Of a DNA stretch of 64,000 nucleotides, positions 23,051 through 32,504 are shown one piece after another. The stretch spans positions 24,584,001-24,648,000 of the forward strand of contig OX940860.1 in NCBI GenBank assembly GCA_954871525.1, given 5' to 3'. The notes under the pieces were generated by a model that ran no database searches, was not told the DNA's origin, and worked only from the letters and a program-made list of their open reading frames with translations. The DNA comes from Parietaria judaica (Eukaryota; Streptophyta; Magnoliopsida; Rosales; Urticaceae). Positions within the stretch are counted from its first letter, which is position 1. Each line of letters begins with the position of its first letter. A program made the translations under genes and the position numbers.

Positions 23051-23506
23051 ATGAATAGGAAAGTCTCGGCGCGATCGCCGTCGGGTAATCGCAGCCGTCG
23101 GTTCTGGCGGAGGAGGATCGGCGAGGTGGTGGGCAGCACGGCGGCGGACTGCGCCGCCGTGTGGTGCTGCTTCCCCTGCGCCGCCATGAACCTGCTCGTG
23201 CTCGCGCTCTACAAGCTCCCGGCGGGGCTGTACCGCCGCGCCTGCGCTCGCCGGAGGCTGAAGAAGAGGAGCACCGGCAAGGCCGCGAAGCGGCAGCGTT
23301 CGGACGGGCTGATTCTCCATCGGAGGCCGAGCGGGACCTCCCGCTGCGGGCTCGGGCCCACCATCGAGGAGTTGGAGCGGCAGAGAATGGCGGAGATCGA
23401 GGCGGTCGCCGCCGCGGCCGGGGCTGAGGAAGACGACGACGTTTGGGCCCAGTTCTACGGGGCTGGCTTTTGGAGGAGTCCCTCTCAGAGGGAATGTCGT
23501 TCGTGA
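23051..23506 (+). CDS. Small Cys-rich plant protein of unknown function (151 aa)
   Basis: A single GC-rich exon encodes 151 residues. The N-terminus is basic (RSRRFWRRRIGEVVG). It leads to a hydrophobic Cys-containing segment (~33-62: TAADCAAVWCCFPCAAMNLL and LYKLPAGLY), then a basic stretch (RRACARRRLKKRS), an acidic linker and the C-terminal motif WAQFYGAGFWRSPSQR. I recognise this as a conserved but uncharacterised plant family, with GTAADCAAV-CCPC and FY-GFWRSPSQR as signature blocks; that is memory, not a search. The Cys-rich hydrophobic segment could be a membrane anchor or lipidation site, which is inference. The start is the first ATG of the frame, in a codon bias unlike the AT-rich surroundings. 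Confidence 0.8.
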   Translation: MNRKVSARSPSGNRSRRFWRRRIGEVVGSTAADCAAVWCCFPCAAMNLLVLALYKLPAGLYRRACARRRLKKRSTGKAAKRQRSDGLILHRRPSGTSRCGLGPTIEELERQRMAEIEAVAAAAGAEEDDDVWAQFYGAGFWRSPSQRECRS

Positions 23507-24467
23507 AAACGGTATCGTTTGTGCGGAGTGTTCACTCTCGTTTTTGCGGAATTTCGCGCCACTTTCGGTAAGCTCGTAACGCGATTCGAAAACCCGCTAA
23601 TTTTTTTTAAGAATAAAACTAAAATCGATCTTTTAAATCCGGGTTTCAATTCGATTTTGTAAGTTGCGGAAAAAGTTTATAAAGTAAACAAAATTATTAT
23701 TTCATGTGATTTTTTTCTTTCTTGAAGATTTAAAATATGTCGTTGAATTTGTATGCCTTGAGTACCAATTTATTTATATTTAAATAATTAGAAGATGAAG
23801 ATGAAGACGAAAACGAAATCTTCTCAATGAAAAATGATACAACTTAGGTGAATTATGGATATGTTGGAAATCATTTCGAATAAATATAATTGCAAATTGA
23901 GGTGGTGAATTCAAAATTAAAATGTGGTGGATTGGTTGATTTTGTTTTCAGGAGGGTGACGTGGATTGCAACTTGGAAAAGCCCACTAGCACCAAGAGAG
24001 ATATCATTTTTCCACTTTGTATTGTTGTAGCTTTTGGAATTTTCTTCATGACTTAATTCTATTTCTATTGAATCAGTCTTCCATAAAGTATAGTTTAAAG
24101 CAGTCACTAAAGCAGTCACTAAGAAATATAAATTAAAAATGTTCAAACCAAAAAAATTACAAAAAATAAGAAAAGCAAATGGAATTTTCTGCTCTTTTGA
24201 TAGAAGAGAATTAAATTAAAAAAAAAACCTTATCGAAAAATGAGATACACAAAAGTGTTCATCTTTTCATAGTAATCTCTAACTTTTTTATGATAAGACA
24301 ACAAGTCCGTCGTCGTAGTGTTCTCTAAAAAACTTAATTATTTAGTGAAACAAACGACGAGGATCAAAATGAGATGAATGTGAATGATGACAGAGATTCC
24401 AACATGAGGAATCATCTCTCAAAGGACTTTGACAAAATACTTGGAATTTTAGCACAAAATCAAACTT
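23507..24467. other. 3' flank of the small Cys-rich gene, AT-rich, no gene seen
   Basis: It begins with a likely 3' UTR and becomes AT-rich. ORFs here are short and have no recognisable domains. The last bases AAAAT (24468-24472) are the left target duplication of the next element. Confidence 0.55.
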
Positions 24468-24472
24468 AAAAT

Positions 24473-24712
24473 TGTTATAAATTCACTAACTTTGCACCTT
24501 GATTTTAAGTGGTAAGAAATTTGGTGAGTGGTGTGTTTTATGGAAAAGATGATGGAGAGAAGTAAGATGTGAGTGAGATAAATGTAAGTGTAGAAATGTG
24601 AGAGGTGAATTTTATTCATCCACTTAGGGGGGTATTTATAGGAAATTTGGAGCATACAATTATTGACTAATATAGTGTGAAAATAAATGAGCATTTCACA
24701 TTATACATAACA
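24473..24712 (-). repeat. 3' LTR (element orientation) of the intact copia element
   Basis: Ends are TGTTATAAATT on the + strand left side and ACATAACA on the right, giving TGTTA/TAACA inverted termini. It has six Gs where the partner LTR has five (near 24626-24632). Confidence 0.95.
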
Positions 24713-24722
24713 CTCCCCCTTG
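24713..24722 (-). other. Polypurine tract of the intact copia element
   Basis: On the - strand CCAAGGGGGAG directly precedes the 3' LTR. A second similar tract (GAGGGGGAG, 24834-24842 on the + map) lies at the end of pol and could be an extra plus-strand primer. Confidence 0.75.
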
Positions 24723-24841
24723 GAATGCTCATTACAAGAATTACGTGTTCATGCTGCCTCATTAAAAACCTTACTAGGAAAAACCCAGTGGGATAAAAAC
24801 CATAGTAAGGAAAAAAGAGTGCAGTCACGTAAAGCTCCCCC

Positions 24842-27800
24842 TCATGCTGACATGGGTGATAAATTCTGTAGTCTTCGCATCCCGATGTCATGAACATGTT
24901 TTCTGAAAGTTGAAGTAGGGAGCGCCTTTGTGAAGAGATCCGCCGAGTTTTCGCTGGAACGAACATACTGGATACTGATGACATTGTTCTTTTCCAGTTC
25001 TTGAGTAAACGAGAAAAACTTTGGAGGAATATGTTTTGTTCTGTCGCTTTTGATAAATCCTTCCTTCATCTGAGCAACACACGCAGCATTATCTTCGTAA
25101 AGTATGATGGGATCATCATTTGTTAGAAGACCACTTGTGGTTCTGATATGCTGTGTCACGGATCTAAGCCACACGCACTCACGGCTAGCTTCATGTAGTG
25201 CGATGATCTCAGCATGGTTTGATGATGTCGCTACGAGTGTCTGTTTCTGGGAGCGCCAAGAAATTGCAGTCCCTCCGCAGGTAAACACATATCCCGTTTG
25301 GGATCTCCCTTTATGTGGATCTGACAAGTAACTTGCATCTGCATAGCCAACCAAAACTGGTTTCGTATTGTTAGGGTAAAATAATCCTAAATCAATTGTT
25401 CCTTGAAGATAACGAAACACATGTTTAATTCCATTCCAGTGTCTTTTAGTAGGAGTCGAACTGAATCTTGCTAATAAATTAACAGCAAAAGATATATCCG
25501 GCCGAGTACAATTAGCAAGGTACATAAGAGCTCCAATTGCACTGAAATATGGTACTTCTGGACCAAGAATCTCTTCAGATTCCTCACATGGACGATACGG
25601 ATCCTTTCCTACATCAAGGGACCTTACGACCATTGGGGTACTCAATGGATTTGATTTATCCATATTGAATCTCTTTAAGATTCTTCTCGTGTAATTTGAT
25701 TGATGCACAAGTATCCCCCTTTGAAAGTGCTCAATTTGCAAACCGAGACAATACTTTGTTTTCCCAAGGTCTTTTATCTCGAATTCTTTCTTTAAGTAAG
25801 AGATTACTTCCTGAATCTCTTCATTGGTCCCAATGATATTTAAATCATCAACATAGACAGCGATAATCACACAAACAGATGTTGTTTTCTTGATAAAAAC
25901 GCAAGGGCAAAGCGGGTCGTTAATATATCCTTTTTGTAATAAATATTCACTTAGTCGGTTGTACCACATGCGTCCGGATTGCTTTAACCCATATAGAGAC
26001 CTTTGTAATTTGATTGAATATCTTTCTCTGGGTTTTGAACTTGATGCTTCAGGCATTTTGAATCCTTCAGGGATTCTCATGTAAATATCAGTATCAAGCG
26101 ATCCGTATAAATAAGCGGTAACAACATCCATGAGGTGCATATTTAGTTCCTCATAAACAGCTAGACTGATCAAGTATCTGAATGTAATTCCATCCATGAC
26201 AGGAGAATACGTTTCCTCAAAGTCAATTCCGGGCCTTTGAGAAAAACCTTGTGCAACAAGTCGAGCCTTGTATCTCACAATCTCATTTTTCTCATTTCTC
26301 TTTCGAACAAATACCCATTTGTATCCAACAGGCCTCACATCTTCAGGTGTGAGCACTATAGGCCCAAAAACATTGCGTTTGTTAAGTGATTCTAATTCAA
26401 CATCAATAGCCTTTTTCCATTCAGCCCAATCATGTCTATTTTTACATTCGGTAACAGACCGTGGTTCAGGATCCCCATTATTTTCGTCCATAACATCGCA
26501 TGCCAAACTGTAACAGAGTGCATCATCGATGTCCATATTTCGGTTCCATATTATACCTGTAGTGGCATAATTAATCGAAATTTCTAGATTTTCCTCATTG
26601 CGTATTTCTTCAGGAATACGTTCCTCCATATTGGGGTCATCTTGTTTCTCTGCTCCTTTTCTTTTTCGAGGATTTTTATCTTTGGAACCGAGTGGTCTTC
26701 CACGCTTCAGGCGTGTTGTGATTTCATGGGTGACTTTATTTTCAATTTGCCCTTTTGGAATCTCTATTTGGGCAGGAGCGTTCTCAGCTGGTATATGAGA
26801 TTTAGTCACTCTCTTTGTGTCTGTAAATGCATCAGGAAGTTGATTTGCTATATCTTGCAAATGCAAAATTCTTTGAACTTTTCCTTCACAATCTTTTGTG
26901 TAAGGATCAAGATGCAATAATGTTGGTACAGACCATGTAATTTCTCTTTCCAGCTGTTTTCTTTCTCCCCCTAATGCTGGGAAATTTTCTTCATCAAAGT
27001 GGCAATCAGCAAAACGAGCTGTGCAAATATTTCCAGTTTGAGGTTCAAGGTATTTAACAATAGATGGGCTTTCAAAGCCTACATAAATACCAAGACTTCT
27101 TTGTGGCCCCATCTTTGTTCTTTGGGGTGGTGCAATAGGCACATAAACAGCACAACCAAAAATCCTTAGATGGGATATATTTGGTTCTTGGCCGAATACA
27201 AGTTGCACTGGGGAGTATTTATGATATGCACTTGGTCTGATGCGAATTAATGCCGCAGCATGTAATATTGCATGACCCCATACCGAAGTAGGAAGCATTG
27301 TTCTCATTATCAATGGTCTAGCAATAAGCTGGAGGCGCTTGATCAATGATTCAGCCAGACCATTTTGTGTGTGAACATGAGCAACAGGATGCTCGACATC
27401 AATCCCAACTGACATACAATAATCATCGAATGCCTGTGATGTGAATTCACCGGCATTATCAAGTCTGATTTTCTTGATCGGATGATCGGGAAATTGAGCT
27501 CGCAATTTGATTATCTGAGCGAGTAATTTAGCAAATGCCATATTGCGAGTTGATAATAAACACACATGTGACCATTTGCTAGAGGCATCTATCAATACCA
27601 TGAAGTATCGAAATGGTCCACACGGTGGGTGAATTGGCCCACATATATCACCTTGAATACGCTCAAGGAACATAGGTGATTCTGTTTCAACTTTTCCCGG
27701 TGAAGGTCTTATGATTAATTTTCCAAGAGAACAAGCTTTACAATGGAATATTTTTCCTTGAGGGATCTTCTGGTCCTTCAATGGATGTCCATGTGTATTT

Positions 27801-28324
27801 TCAATAATTCTCCGCATCATGGTTGAACCAGGATGACCTAGGCGGTCATGCCATATGGTAAATATTGGAGGTTTGGCAACTACCATATTTGATTCAATTG
27901 CACTTATATACGTAAAATGCAATCCTGTGTGGAGCATTGGTAGTTTTTCAAGTACGTATTTCTTCCCCGATTTATGCATTATAATAAACATATATTTCAT
28001 GGCATTCTCAGTTGCAGACTGAGTATCAAATTCATGAGAATATATATCCTTGAAACTCAACAGGTTTCTTTTAGATCTTGGGGAGAATAAGGCATTGTTT
28101 ATGGTAAACATGGTGCCATTTGGTAATGTAAAATTCGCTTTACCAACTCCTTCAATCAGATCTACAGGACCTGATATTGTATCCACACTGGCTTGTGTTG
28201 ATTTTATGTTTGAGAAAAACTTTTTATCCTTCAATATTGTGTGTGTCGTTCCACAGTCGAGTATACAAAATTCTCCAGCTTCACGATTAGCTTTGTCCAT
28301 TTGAAAAACTTTAACTAAAAACAA
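24842..28324 (-). CDS. pol: Copia Pol polyprotein (protease, integrase, RT, RNase H), intact
   Basis: A single open frame of 1160 residues. Protease has the aspartate in ILDCGTTHTIL (~24-34), an unusual variant of the common D-S/T-G-A motif. The integrase finger is WHDRLGHPG with FHCKACSLGK (~160-205). The integrase core has GDICGPIHP, IRLDNAGEFTS and the catalytic Glu in NGLAESLIKR. RT has YKARLVAQGFSQ and YVDDLNIIG. RNase H has GYADASYLSD, TSSNHAEIIALHEA and LYEDNAACV. Domain order is Ty1/copia. It is in a different frame from Gag and has its own ATG codons (28324 or, as MDKANRE, 28300), so how it is expressed is unclear. No stop or frameshift seen. Confidence 0.95.
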   Translation of the reverse strand: MFLVKVFQMDKANREAGEFCILDCGTTHTILKDKKFFSNIKSTQASVDTISGPVDLIEGVGKANFTLPNGTMFTINNALFSPRSKRNLLSFKDIYSHEFDTQSATENAMKYMFIIMHKSGKKYVLEKLPMLHTGLHFTYISAIESNMVVAKPPIFTIWHDRLGHPGSTMMRRIIENTHGHPLKDQKIPQGKIFHCKACSLGKLIIRPSPGKVETESPMFLERIQGDICGPIHPPCGPFRYFMVLIDASSKWSHVCLLSTRNMAFAKLLAQIIKLRAQFPDHPIKKIRLDNAGEFTSQAFDDYCMSVGIDVEHPVAHVHTQNGLAESLIKRLQLIARPLIMRTMLPTSVWGHAILHAAALIRIRPSAYHKYSPVQLVFGQEPNISHLRIFGCAVYVPIAPPQRTKMGPQRSLGIYVGFESPSIVKYLEPQTGNICTARFADCHFDEENFPALGGERKQLEREITWSVPTLLHLDPYTKDCEGKVQRILHLQDIANQLPDAFTDTKRVTKSHIPAENAPAQIEIPKGQIENKVTHEITTRLKRGRPLGSKDKNPRKRKGAEKQDDPNMEERIPEEIRNEENLEISINYATTGIIWNRNMDIDDALCYSLACDVMDENNGDPEPRSVTECKNRHDWAEWKKAIDVELESLNKRNVFGPIVLTPEDVRPVGYKWVFVRKRNEKNEIVRYKARLVAQGFSQRPGIDFEETYSPVMDGITFRYLISLAVYEELNMHLMDVVTAYLYGSLDTDIYMRIPEGFKMPEASSSKPRERYSIKLQRSLYGLKQSGRMWYNRLSEYLLQKGYINDPLCPCVFIKKTTSVCVIIAVYVDDLNIIGTNEEIQEVISYLKKEFEIKDLGKTKYCLGLQIEHFQRGILVHQSNYTRRILKRFNMDKSNPLSTPMVVRSLDVGKDPYRPCEESEEILGPEVPYFSAIGALMYLANCTRPDISFAVNLLARFSSTPTKRHWNGIKHVFRYLQGTIDLGLFYPNNTKPVLVGYADASYLSDPHKGRSQTGYVFTCGGTAISWRSQKQTLVATSSNHAEIIALHEASRECVWLRSVTQHIRTTSGLLTNDDPIILYEDNAACVAQMKEGFIKSDRTKHIPPKFFSFTQELEKNNVISIQYVRSSENSADLFTKALPTSTFRKHVHDIGMRRLQNLSPMSA

Positions 28325-28472
28325 AACACAAATTTTGATAAGAAAGGTAATTAATTAAACATGAGCATTAGTCTATTACACACCTTAAAAATCATGACAT
28401 ATTCTAAAAAGAAAAGACAAACAAACATCGGACCATTGGGCTTCATTCCCAAAAGGAATTACATAATTCATA

Positions 28473-29519
28473 TTAGTTTCCACTAGTCGCTTGTTCAACA
28501 AAATCGCCAACTGTGTCAATGAAATCACCATTGAAGTCGGATGCTTCGAGATGAGTGGATTCGTTATTGTCAATAAAGTTGACTTCTTTCTCTTTCCCTT
28601 TCCCCTTCATGGACTCTTGGTAGAGTTTGCATAAGTGTGGTGGGGCTCGGCAAACTCTTGACCAATGCCCTTTAGTGCCACATCTGAAACAAGTGGTTTC
28701 AAAGCCTTTTGGGGAGATCATCTCTTTTCCCTTTTTAGAAGGGTCATCGTGGCTCCTCCCGTGTTGCTGTTTTTTATGATAGTAGTTAGCGGACTTATAA
28801 GAGGGATTATAACCACCTCGTCCACGTCCGTAACTACGACCACGACCTCGACCTCGCCCACGACCTCGCTCTCGACCCTGAAAATAGTTCTTGGGCTCAG
28901 GCTCGTTAGAGTTGATAGCGTTTGCTTCAGGAAACGCTTTTGAGCCGGTCGGGCGAGATTGATGATTTTTCATCAGCAACTCATTATTCTTTTCTGCGAT
29001 AAGGAGACAAGCAATTAGTTCAGAATACTTTTGAAAACCCCGTACACGATATTGCTGCTGTAGGGTTACATTTGATGCGTGGAAAGTAGAAAAAGTCTTT
29101 TCCAGCATTTCAGCGTCAGTTACCGTTACCCCACAAAATTTTAAGTGGGTCACGATTCTGAACATTGCAGAATTATAGTCTCCGACTTTCTTGTAGTCTT
29201 GGAACCTTAAAGCGGTCCATTCATCGCGAAAAATGGGGAGCATTACATCCCTTTGGTGATCGTATCTTTCTTTGAGATTTTTCCACAGCTCACTTGGATC
29301 TTTCACAGTGAGATATTCATTTTTGAGGCTTTCGTCAAGGTGTCGACGAAGGAAGATTAAAGATCTCGCCTTGTCCGTCCTTGACGATTCGTTTACCTCC
29401 TTGAGTGTCTCAAGAAGATTCATTGATTCCAAGTGCATCTCAATATCCACTGTCCAAGGCATGTAATTATTGCCAGTGATATCAAGAGGGCTGAATTCAA
29501 GCTTCACAAGATTTGACAT
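28473..29519 (-). CDS. gag: Copia Gag protein, separate ORF
   Basis: From MSNLVKLEF (ATG at 29519; the frame extends 11 codons further upstream) it encodes 348 residues. The capsid-type region includes ITGNNYMPWTVDIEMHL and FSTFHASNVTLQQQY. An Arg-Gly-rich stretch (~220-245) and one CCHC zinc knuckle, CFRCGTKGHWSRVC (~280), should bind element RNA. Gag forms the particle in which reverse transcription occurs. It ends in a TAA 148 bp before the pol ATG and in another frame, unlike the single gag-pol ORF usual for plant copia elements. Confidence 0.93.
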   Translation of the reverse strand: MSNLVKLEFSPLDITGNNYMPWTVDIEMHLESMNLLETLKEVNESSRTDKARSLIFLRRHLDESLKNEYLTVKDPSELWKNLKERYDHQRDVMLPIFRDEWTALRFQDYKKVGDYNSAMFRIVTHLKFCGVTVTDAEMLEKTFSTFHASNVTLQQQYRVRGFQKYSELIACLLIAEKNNELLMKNHQSRPTGSKAFPEANAINSNEPEPKNYFQGRERGRGRGRGRGRSYGRGRGGYNPSYKSANYYHKKQQHGRSHDDPSKKGKEMISPKGFETTCFRCGTKGHWSRVCRAPPHLCKLYQESMKGKGKEKEVNFIDNNESTHLEASDFNGDFIDTVGDFVEQATSGN

Positions 29520-29552
29520 AGTGGTAACTAACATGAAAATAAAATAATTCAT

Positions 29553-30392
29553 TAGATTTAATTCAAAATATAAAAGTCTACAAATATTGTAAATAATAAA
29601 GCAAGATACATGAATACAACCATCTTAAAAGAAAAATAAAATTCCTCCGGTGTAATATGAAAAATGAAAATACTAACATTAAATACAAGGATCATTATGG
29701 CTATAAAAACTAACATTAGTCTAGTCATTTTTCGGCTAAAACTTGGAGAGAAAATATGAGGTAGAATAAGAGATGTGAATTTTGTATGGTTTGATAAACT
29801 TGTATTTATAGTGTAAAAACTAGCCGTTTATAGCCGTTATATAGCCGTTGGAAATACACAAACATAATGTAATTAAATGCTATAATTAGGTTATTGATGA
29901 TATGTCATAAAATGAGATGTAAAAATAGTCAAACATTATACATATATAATATTAATCATAAGCATATTGAAAATGAAGTAGTTAAAACTAATCTCAATAA
30001 TATCATTTTACTATAAGGTGGCAGAGCCTCCTGTATATAATAATTTGATATTACTTGAAGATAATTTTTTTTTTTTTAGATGTAAATCACATCATTTTAT
30101 TATAAGGTGGCATAGCCTTCCATTGTATAATAATATGATGTTATACATAAGAAAGTTAAATATTATAAATCATATTACCATAAGGTGGCAAAGCCTCCTG
30201 TGTATGGTAAGATGATGTTATTCATAAGAATAATTAATTATCATAGATCCCATCACATTACTATAAGGTGGCAGAGCCTCCTGTATATAGTAATATGATG
30301 TTGTACAACGATAATAATAATTATAAAATTTTCAGTCCACAGTTTAATATACCGTGTTCTGAGCTTACCGTAGAGTGATCGTGCTGATAACG
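29553..30392 (-). promoter_or_regulatory. Leader (5' UTR) of the intact copia element
   Basis: This ~840-bp non-coding leader lies between the 5' LTR and gag. It begins in element orientation with CGTTATCAGCACGATC, in the position of a primer-binding site; the priming tRNA is not assigned. It carries four tandem hairpin units (30008-30293) and a T run at 30066-30077. Confidence 0.75.
30008..30293 (-). repeat. Four tandem hairpin units with covarying arms in the copia leader
   Basis: Four ~80-bp units each contain, on the + strand, an 8-nt left arm, AGGTGGC, a 3-nt loop (AGA, ATA, AAA, AGA), a partner near GCCTCCT, and an 8-nt right arm. The arms are TTACTATA/TATAATAA (30008, 30036), TTATTATA/TATAATAA (30097, 30126), TTACCATA/TATGGTAA (30175, 30203) and TTACTATA/TATAGTAA (30258, 30286). 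Three pairs are perfectly complementary despite sequence changes; the first has one C-A on this strand, which is a G-U wobble in the element's transcript. This points to conserved structure in the leader RNA. Confidence 0.85.
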
Positions 30393-30631
30393 TGTTATAA
30401 ATTCACTAACTTTGCACCTTGATTTTAAGTGGTAAGAAATTTGGTGAGTGGTGTGTTTTATGGAAAAGATGATGGAGAGAAGTAAGATGTGAGTGAGATA
30501 AATGTAAGTGTAGAAATGTGAGAGGTGAATTTTATTCATCCACTTAGGGGGTATTTATAGGAAATTTGGAGCATACAATTATTGACTAATATAGTGTGAA
30601 AATAAATGAGCATTTCACATTATACATAACA
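30393..30631 (-). repeat. 5' LTR (element orientation) of the intact copia element
   Basis: Matches the 24473-24712 LTR except for one G. The right target duplication AAAAT follows at 30632-30636. Confidence 0.95.
30552..30559 (-). promoter_or_regulatory. TATA box of the intact copia LTR promoter
   Basis: On the - strand CCTATAAATACC lies about 75 bp into the 5' LTR, a suitable distance from the LTR start for a U3 promoter. The same motif is in the other LTR near 24634. Confidence 0.7.
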
Positions 30632-30636
30632 AAAAT

Positions 30637-32028
30637 AATCAATATATTGCCAAAAAGGTCCCTTGAGGCAGTTGAACTACGCAACAAATTGTGGAATTCG
30701 AATGTGAATTTGCATAGTTGCCATATTTTCCAATTAATCATCATCCCCTTTCCATCCAAGCGCCAGAATAAGTGAAGCTAAACTTGACCTAAAATTCAAA
30801 ATGAACCGACTTGGTAAGTTGTATCACTAATACTATGTCCGTGTTACTTGATTTTGTTGGTATATATAATGAAGTCCAAATTGGTATCAAGCCTAAAACG
30901 ACACGTGTTGTTGTAAGTGATATGATGGTAGAAACGACATGTCATGTTTGCCTTATCACTTGCTTCAATCTTGGTTCCCCAAGCTCGGAAATCCTAGAGC
31001 CGATATTACCCTGCCTCTTTCTCCTCGTAGCCTTCCTTGATCGTTTTGTGAGTCACTCCTCTTGCTCGCACGTTTCTATGCCTTTGGGGTTCTCCGATTT
31101 GACTCTTCTTCACGTTGCAATTCTTGCAAGCTTCTTCTTCGATTTCCTTTGAGATCACCATTGTTGTGTTCATGTCGATCACTTGACAATGATGGCGTTT
31201 CTTCTTTGATTTCAAGGATGGTTATCTTCGTGAGAGATCAGTGAATCTGATTGAACCGGAAGGAAGAACGAGACTTGAAGCGAGGGGAAGTCAAACGCTA
31301 GGACATGACAGCGACCACAAACCGACGGGACTACGCATCGGGAAATCTCCTCATTGTCTTGTTGTTTTCGTTTCAGATTTTCTAGATCTGGGGTTGGTTT
31401 TGTGTTCTTCGTTTTGCATGTTCTCATTCCGCGTTTTGTATTGTGCAAGGTAAAAACTGAAGCTGCATTTTTAGGAGACTCGGTGGAGACGAATCCTAAC
31501 AGATTCAATATGGTACATTGTTTTTTTTTATTTGATGGTTAGGCTTGGTATTATGTGGAGCCCTTTAGAAGCCCCTGCTCGATTCTTTAGTGACCCGTTT
31601 CTCTCGCTCGGCCGTTTTCTCTCCTCTTGGGTTTCTCAAGTTTTCATCGTCGATTTCTCTTAGGGCATTGCATCGGCAAGGGTGGTAATATAATATACGT
31701 ATATACATATATATATATATATATATATTTCTCTTAGGAGTGACATAAGCCACTAATCAAGCCAATAACCAACTGAATAAGTTAAACTCAGAGTTAAAGT
31801 TATGACCTCTGAATCTGATCAATGGTAAAGGAACCAAAATTTCTGCCTTCTCTATCGAAGTGAGACCCACAACGTTGACTTATTGGTATGAGGCAAGGTG
31901 TGTGCGTTGAATTTATGCCGTATCAGTCGTTGACCTTTGAATTGTCCAATATTGACTGCTCTATAACACTCTGTACTCGATAGTCTATCAATAGTACCTC
32001 TTGGTTCATAATTTGTAGAAGTCAAATA
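30637..32028. other. Intergenic DNA, no gene recognised
   Basis: Less AT-rich than its surroundings around 30950-31560, with overlapping ORFs of 60-113 codons on both strands but no domain I recognise. It could be a decayed gene or a retroelement fragment. A (TA)n microsatellite lies at about 31693-31728. No splice-supported model could be built. Confidence 0.45.
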
Positions 32029-32037
32029 TAAGGTTAA

Positions 32038-32495
32038 GGGTTAATCACGGTGAAAATACCCAAAGTTTGGTCAAAGAAGCTCTCGTGTATCTAAAGTCTA
32101 AAAGTGGTGGCAAAAGTACCCAAAGTCACATTTGGGGCGTTAATTACTCCATTCTTGTAACGTAGTTGACTTACTTATTAACTCTGGCCACGTGGACAAA
32201 CGTGGGTTGCTAACAAACAATTTTTTGCCACATGGATGAGCCCACATCAGCCTCGTGTACGACAAAACAACGAATTAAACCCCTAATTGGGCTCGTCCAC
32301 ATGGCAAAAAATTGCCATGTCAGCAACCCACGTTTGTCCACGTAGCCAGAGTTAACGGGTAAGTTACTTGCGTTACGAGAATGAAGTGGTCAACTCCCCA
32401 AATACGACTTTGGGTACTTTTACCACCACTTTTAAACTTTGGGTACACGAAGGATTCTTTGACCAAACTTTGGGTATTTTTGCCGTCATTAACCC
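32038..32495. mobile_element. MULE-type long-TIR MITE, copy 3 (458 bp)
   Basis: Arms start GGGTTAATCACGGTGAAAAT and end TTTTTGCCGTCATTAACCC. The 9-bp duplication is TAAGGTTAA at 32029-32037 and 32496-32504. The interior shares with copy 1 blocks such as GTCAGCAACCCACGTTTGTC and the arms' AAAGTGGTGG word. No coding capacity. Confidence 0.92.
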
Positions 32496-32504
32496 TAAGG
32501 TTAA

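Larger units (their letters stand above)
24473..30631 (-). mobile_element. Complete, apparently intact Ty1/copia retrotransposon (6159 bp)
   Basis: LTRs at 24473-24712 and 30393-30631 (240 and 239 bp) flank an element read on the - strand, with the target duplication AAAAT at 24468-24472 and 30632-30636. The LTRs differ, by eye, only in the length of one G run. Gag (28473-29519) and Pol (24842-28324) are both open. In element orientation the order is 5' LTR, ~870-bp leader with four tandem hairpins, gag, 148-bp spacer, pol, a 3' non-coding stretch with two purine tracts, 3' LTR. Near-identical LTRs and open frames mean a very recent insertion, possibly from a still-active family. Confidence 0.97.

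Noticed and set aside
28315..28383. A 69-bp intron that would fuse gag to pol
   Set aside because: The gag TAA lies upstream of the donor, and the codon just before the junction in the pol frame is also TAA, so this splice does not restore a gag-pol frame.
31006..31508. ORFs of 60-113 codons on both strands at 30811-31508
   Set aside because: They overlap, have no recognisable domain and no supporting splice sites; kept only as intergenic.
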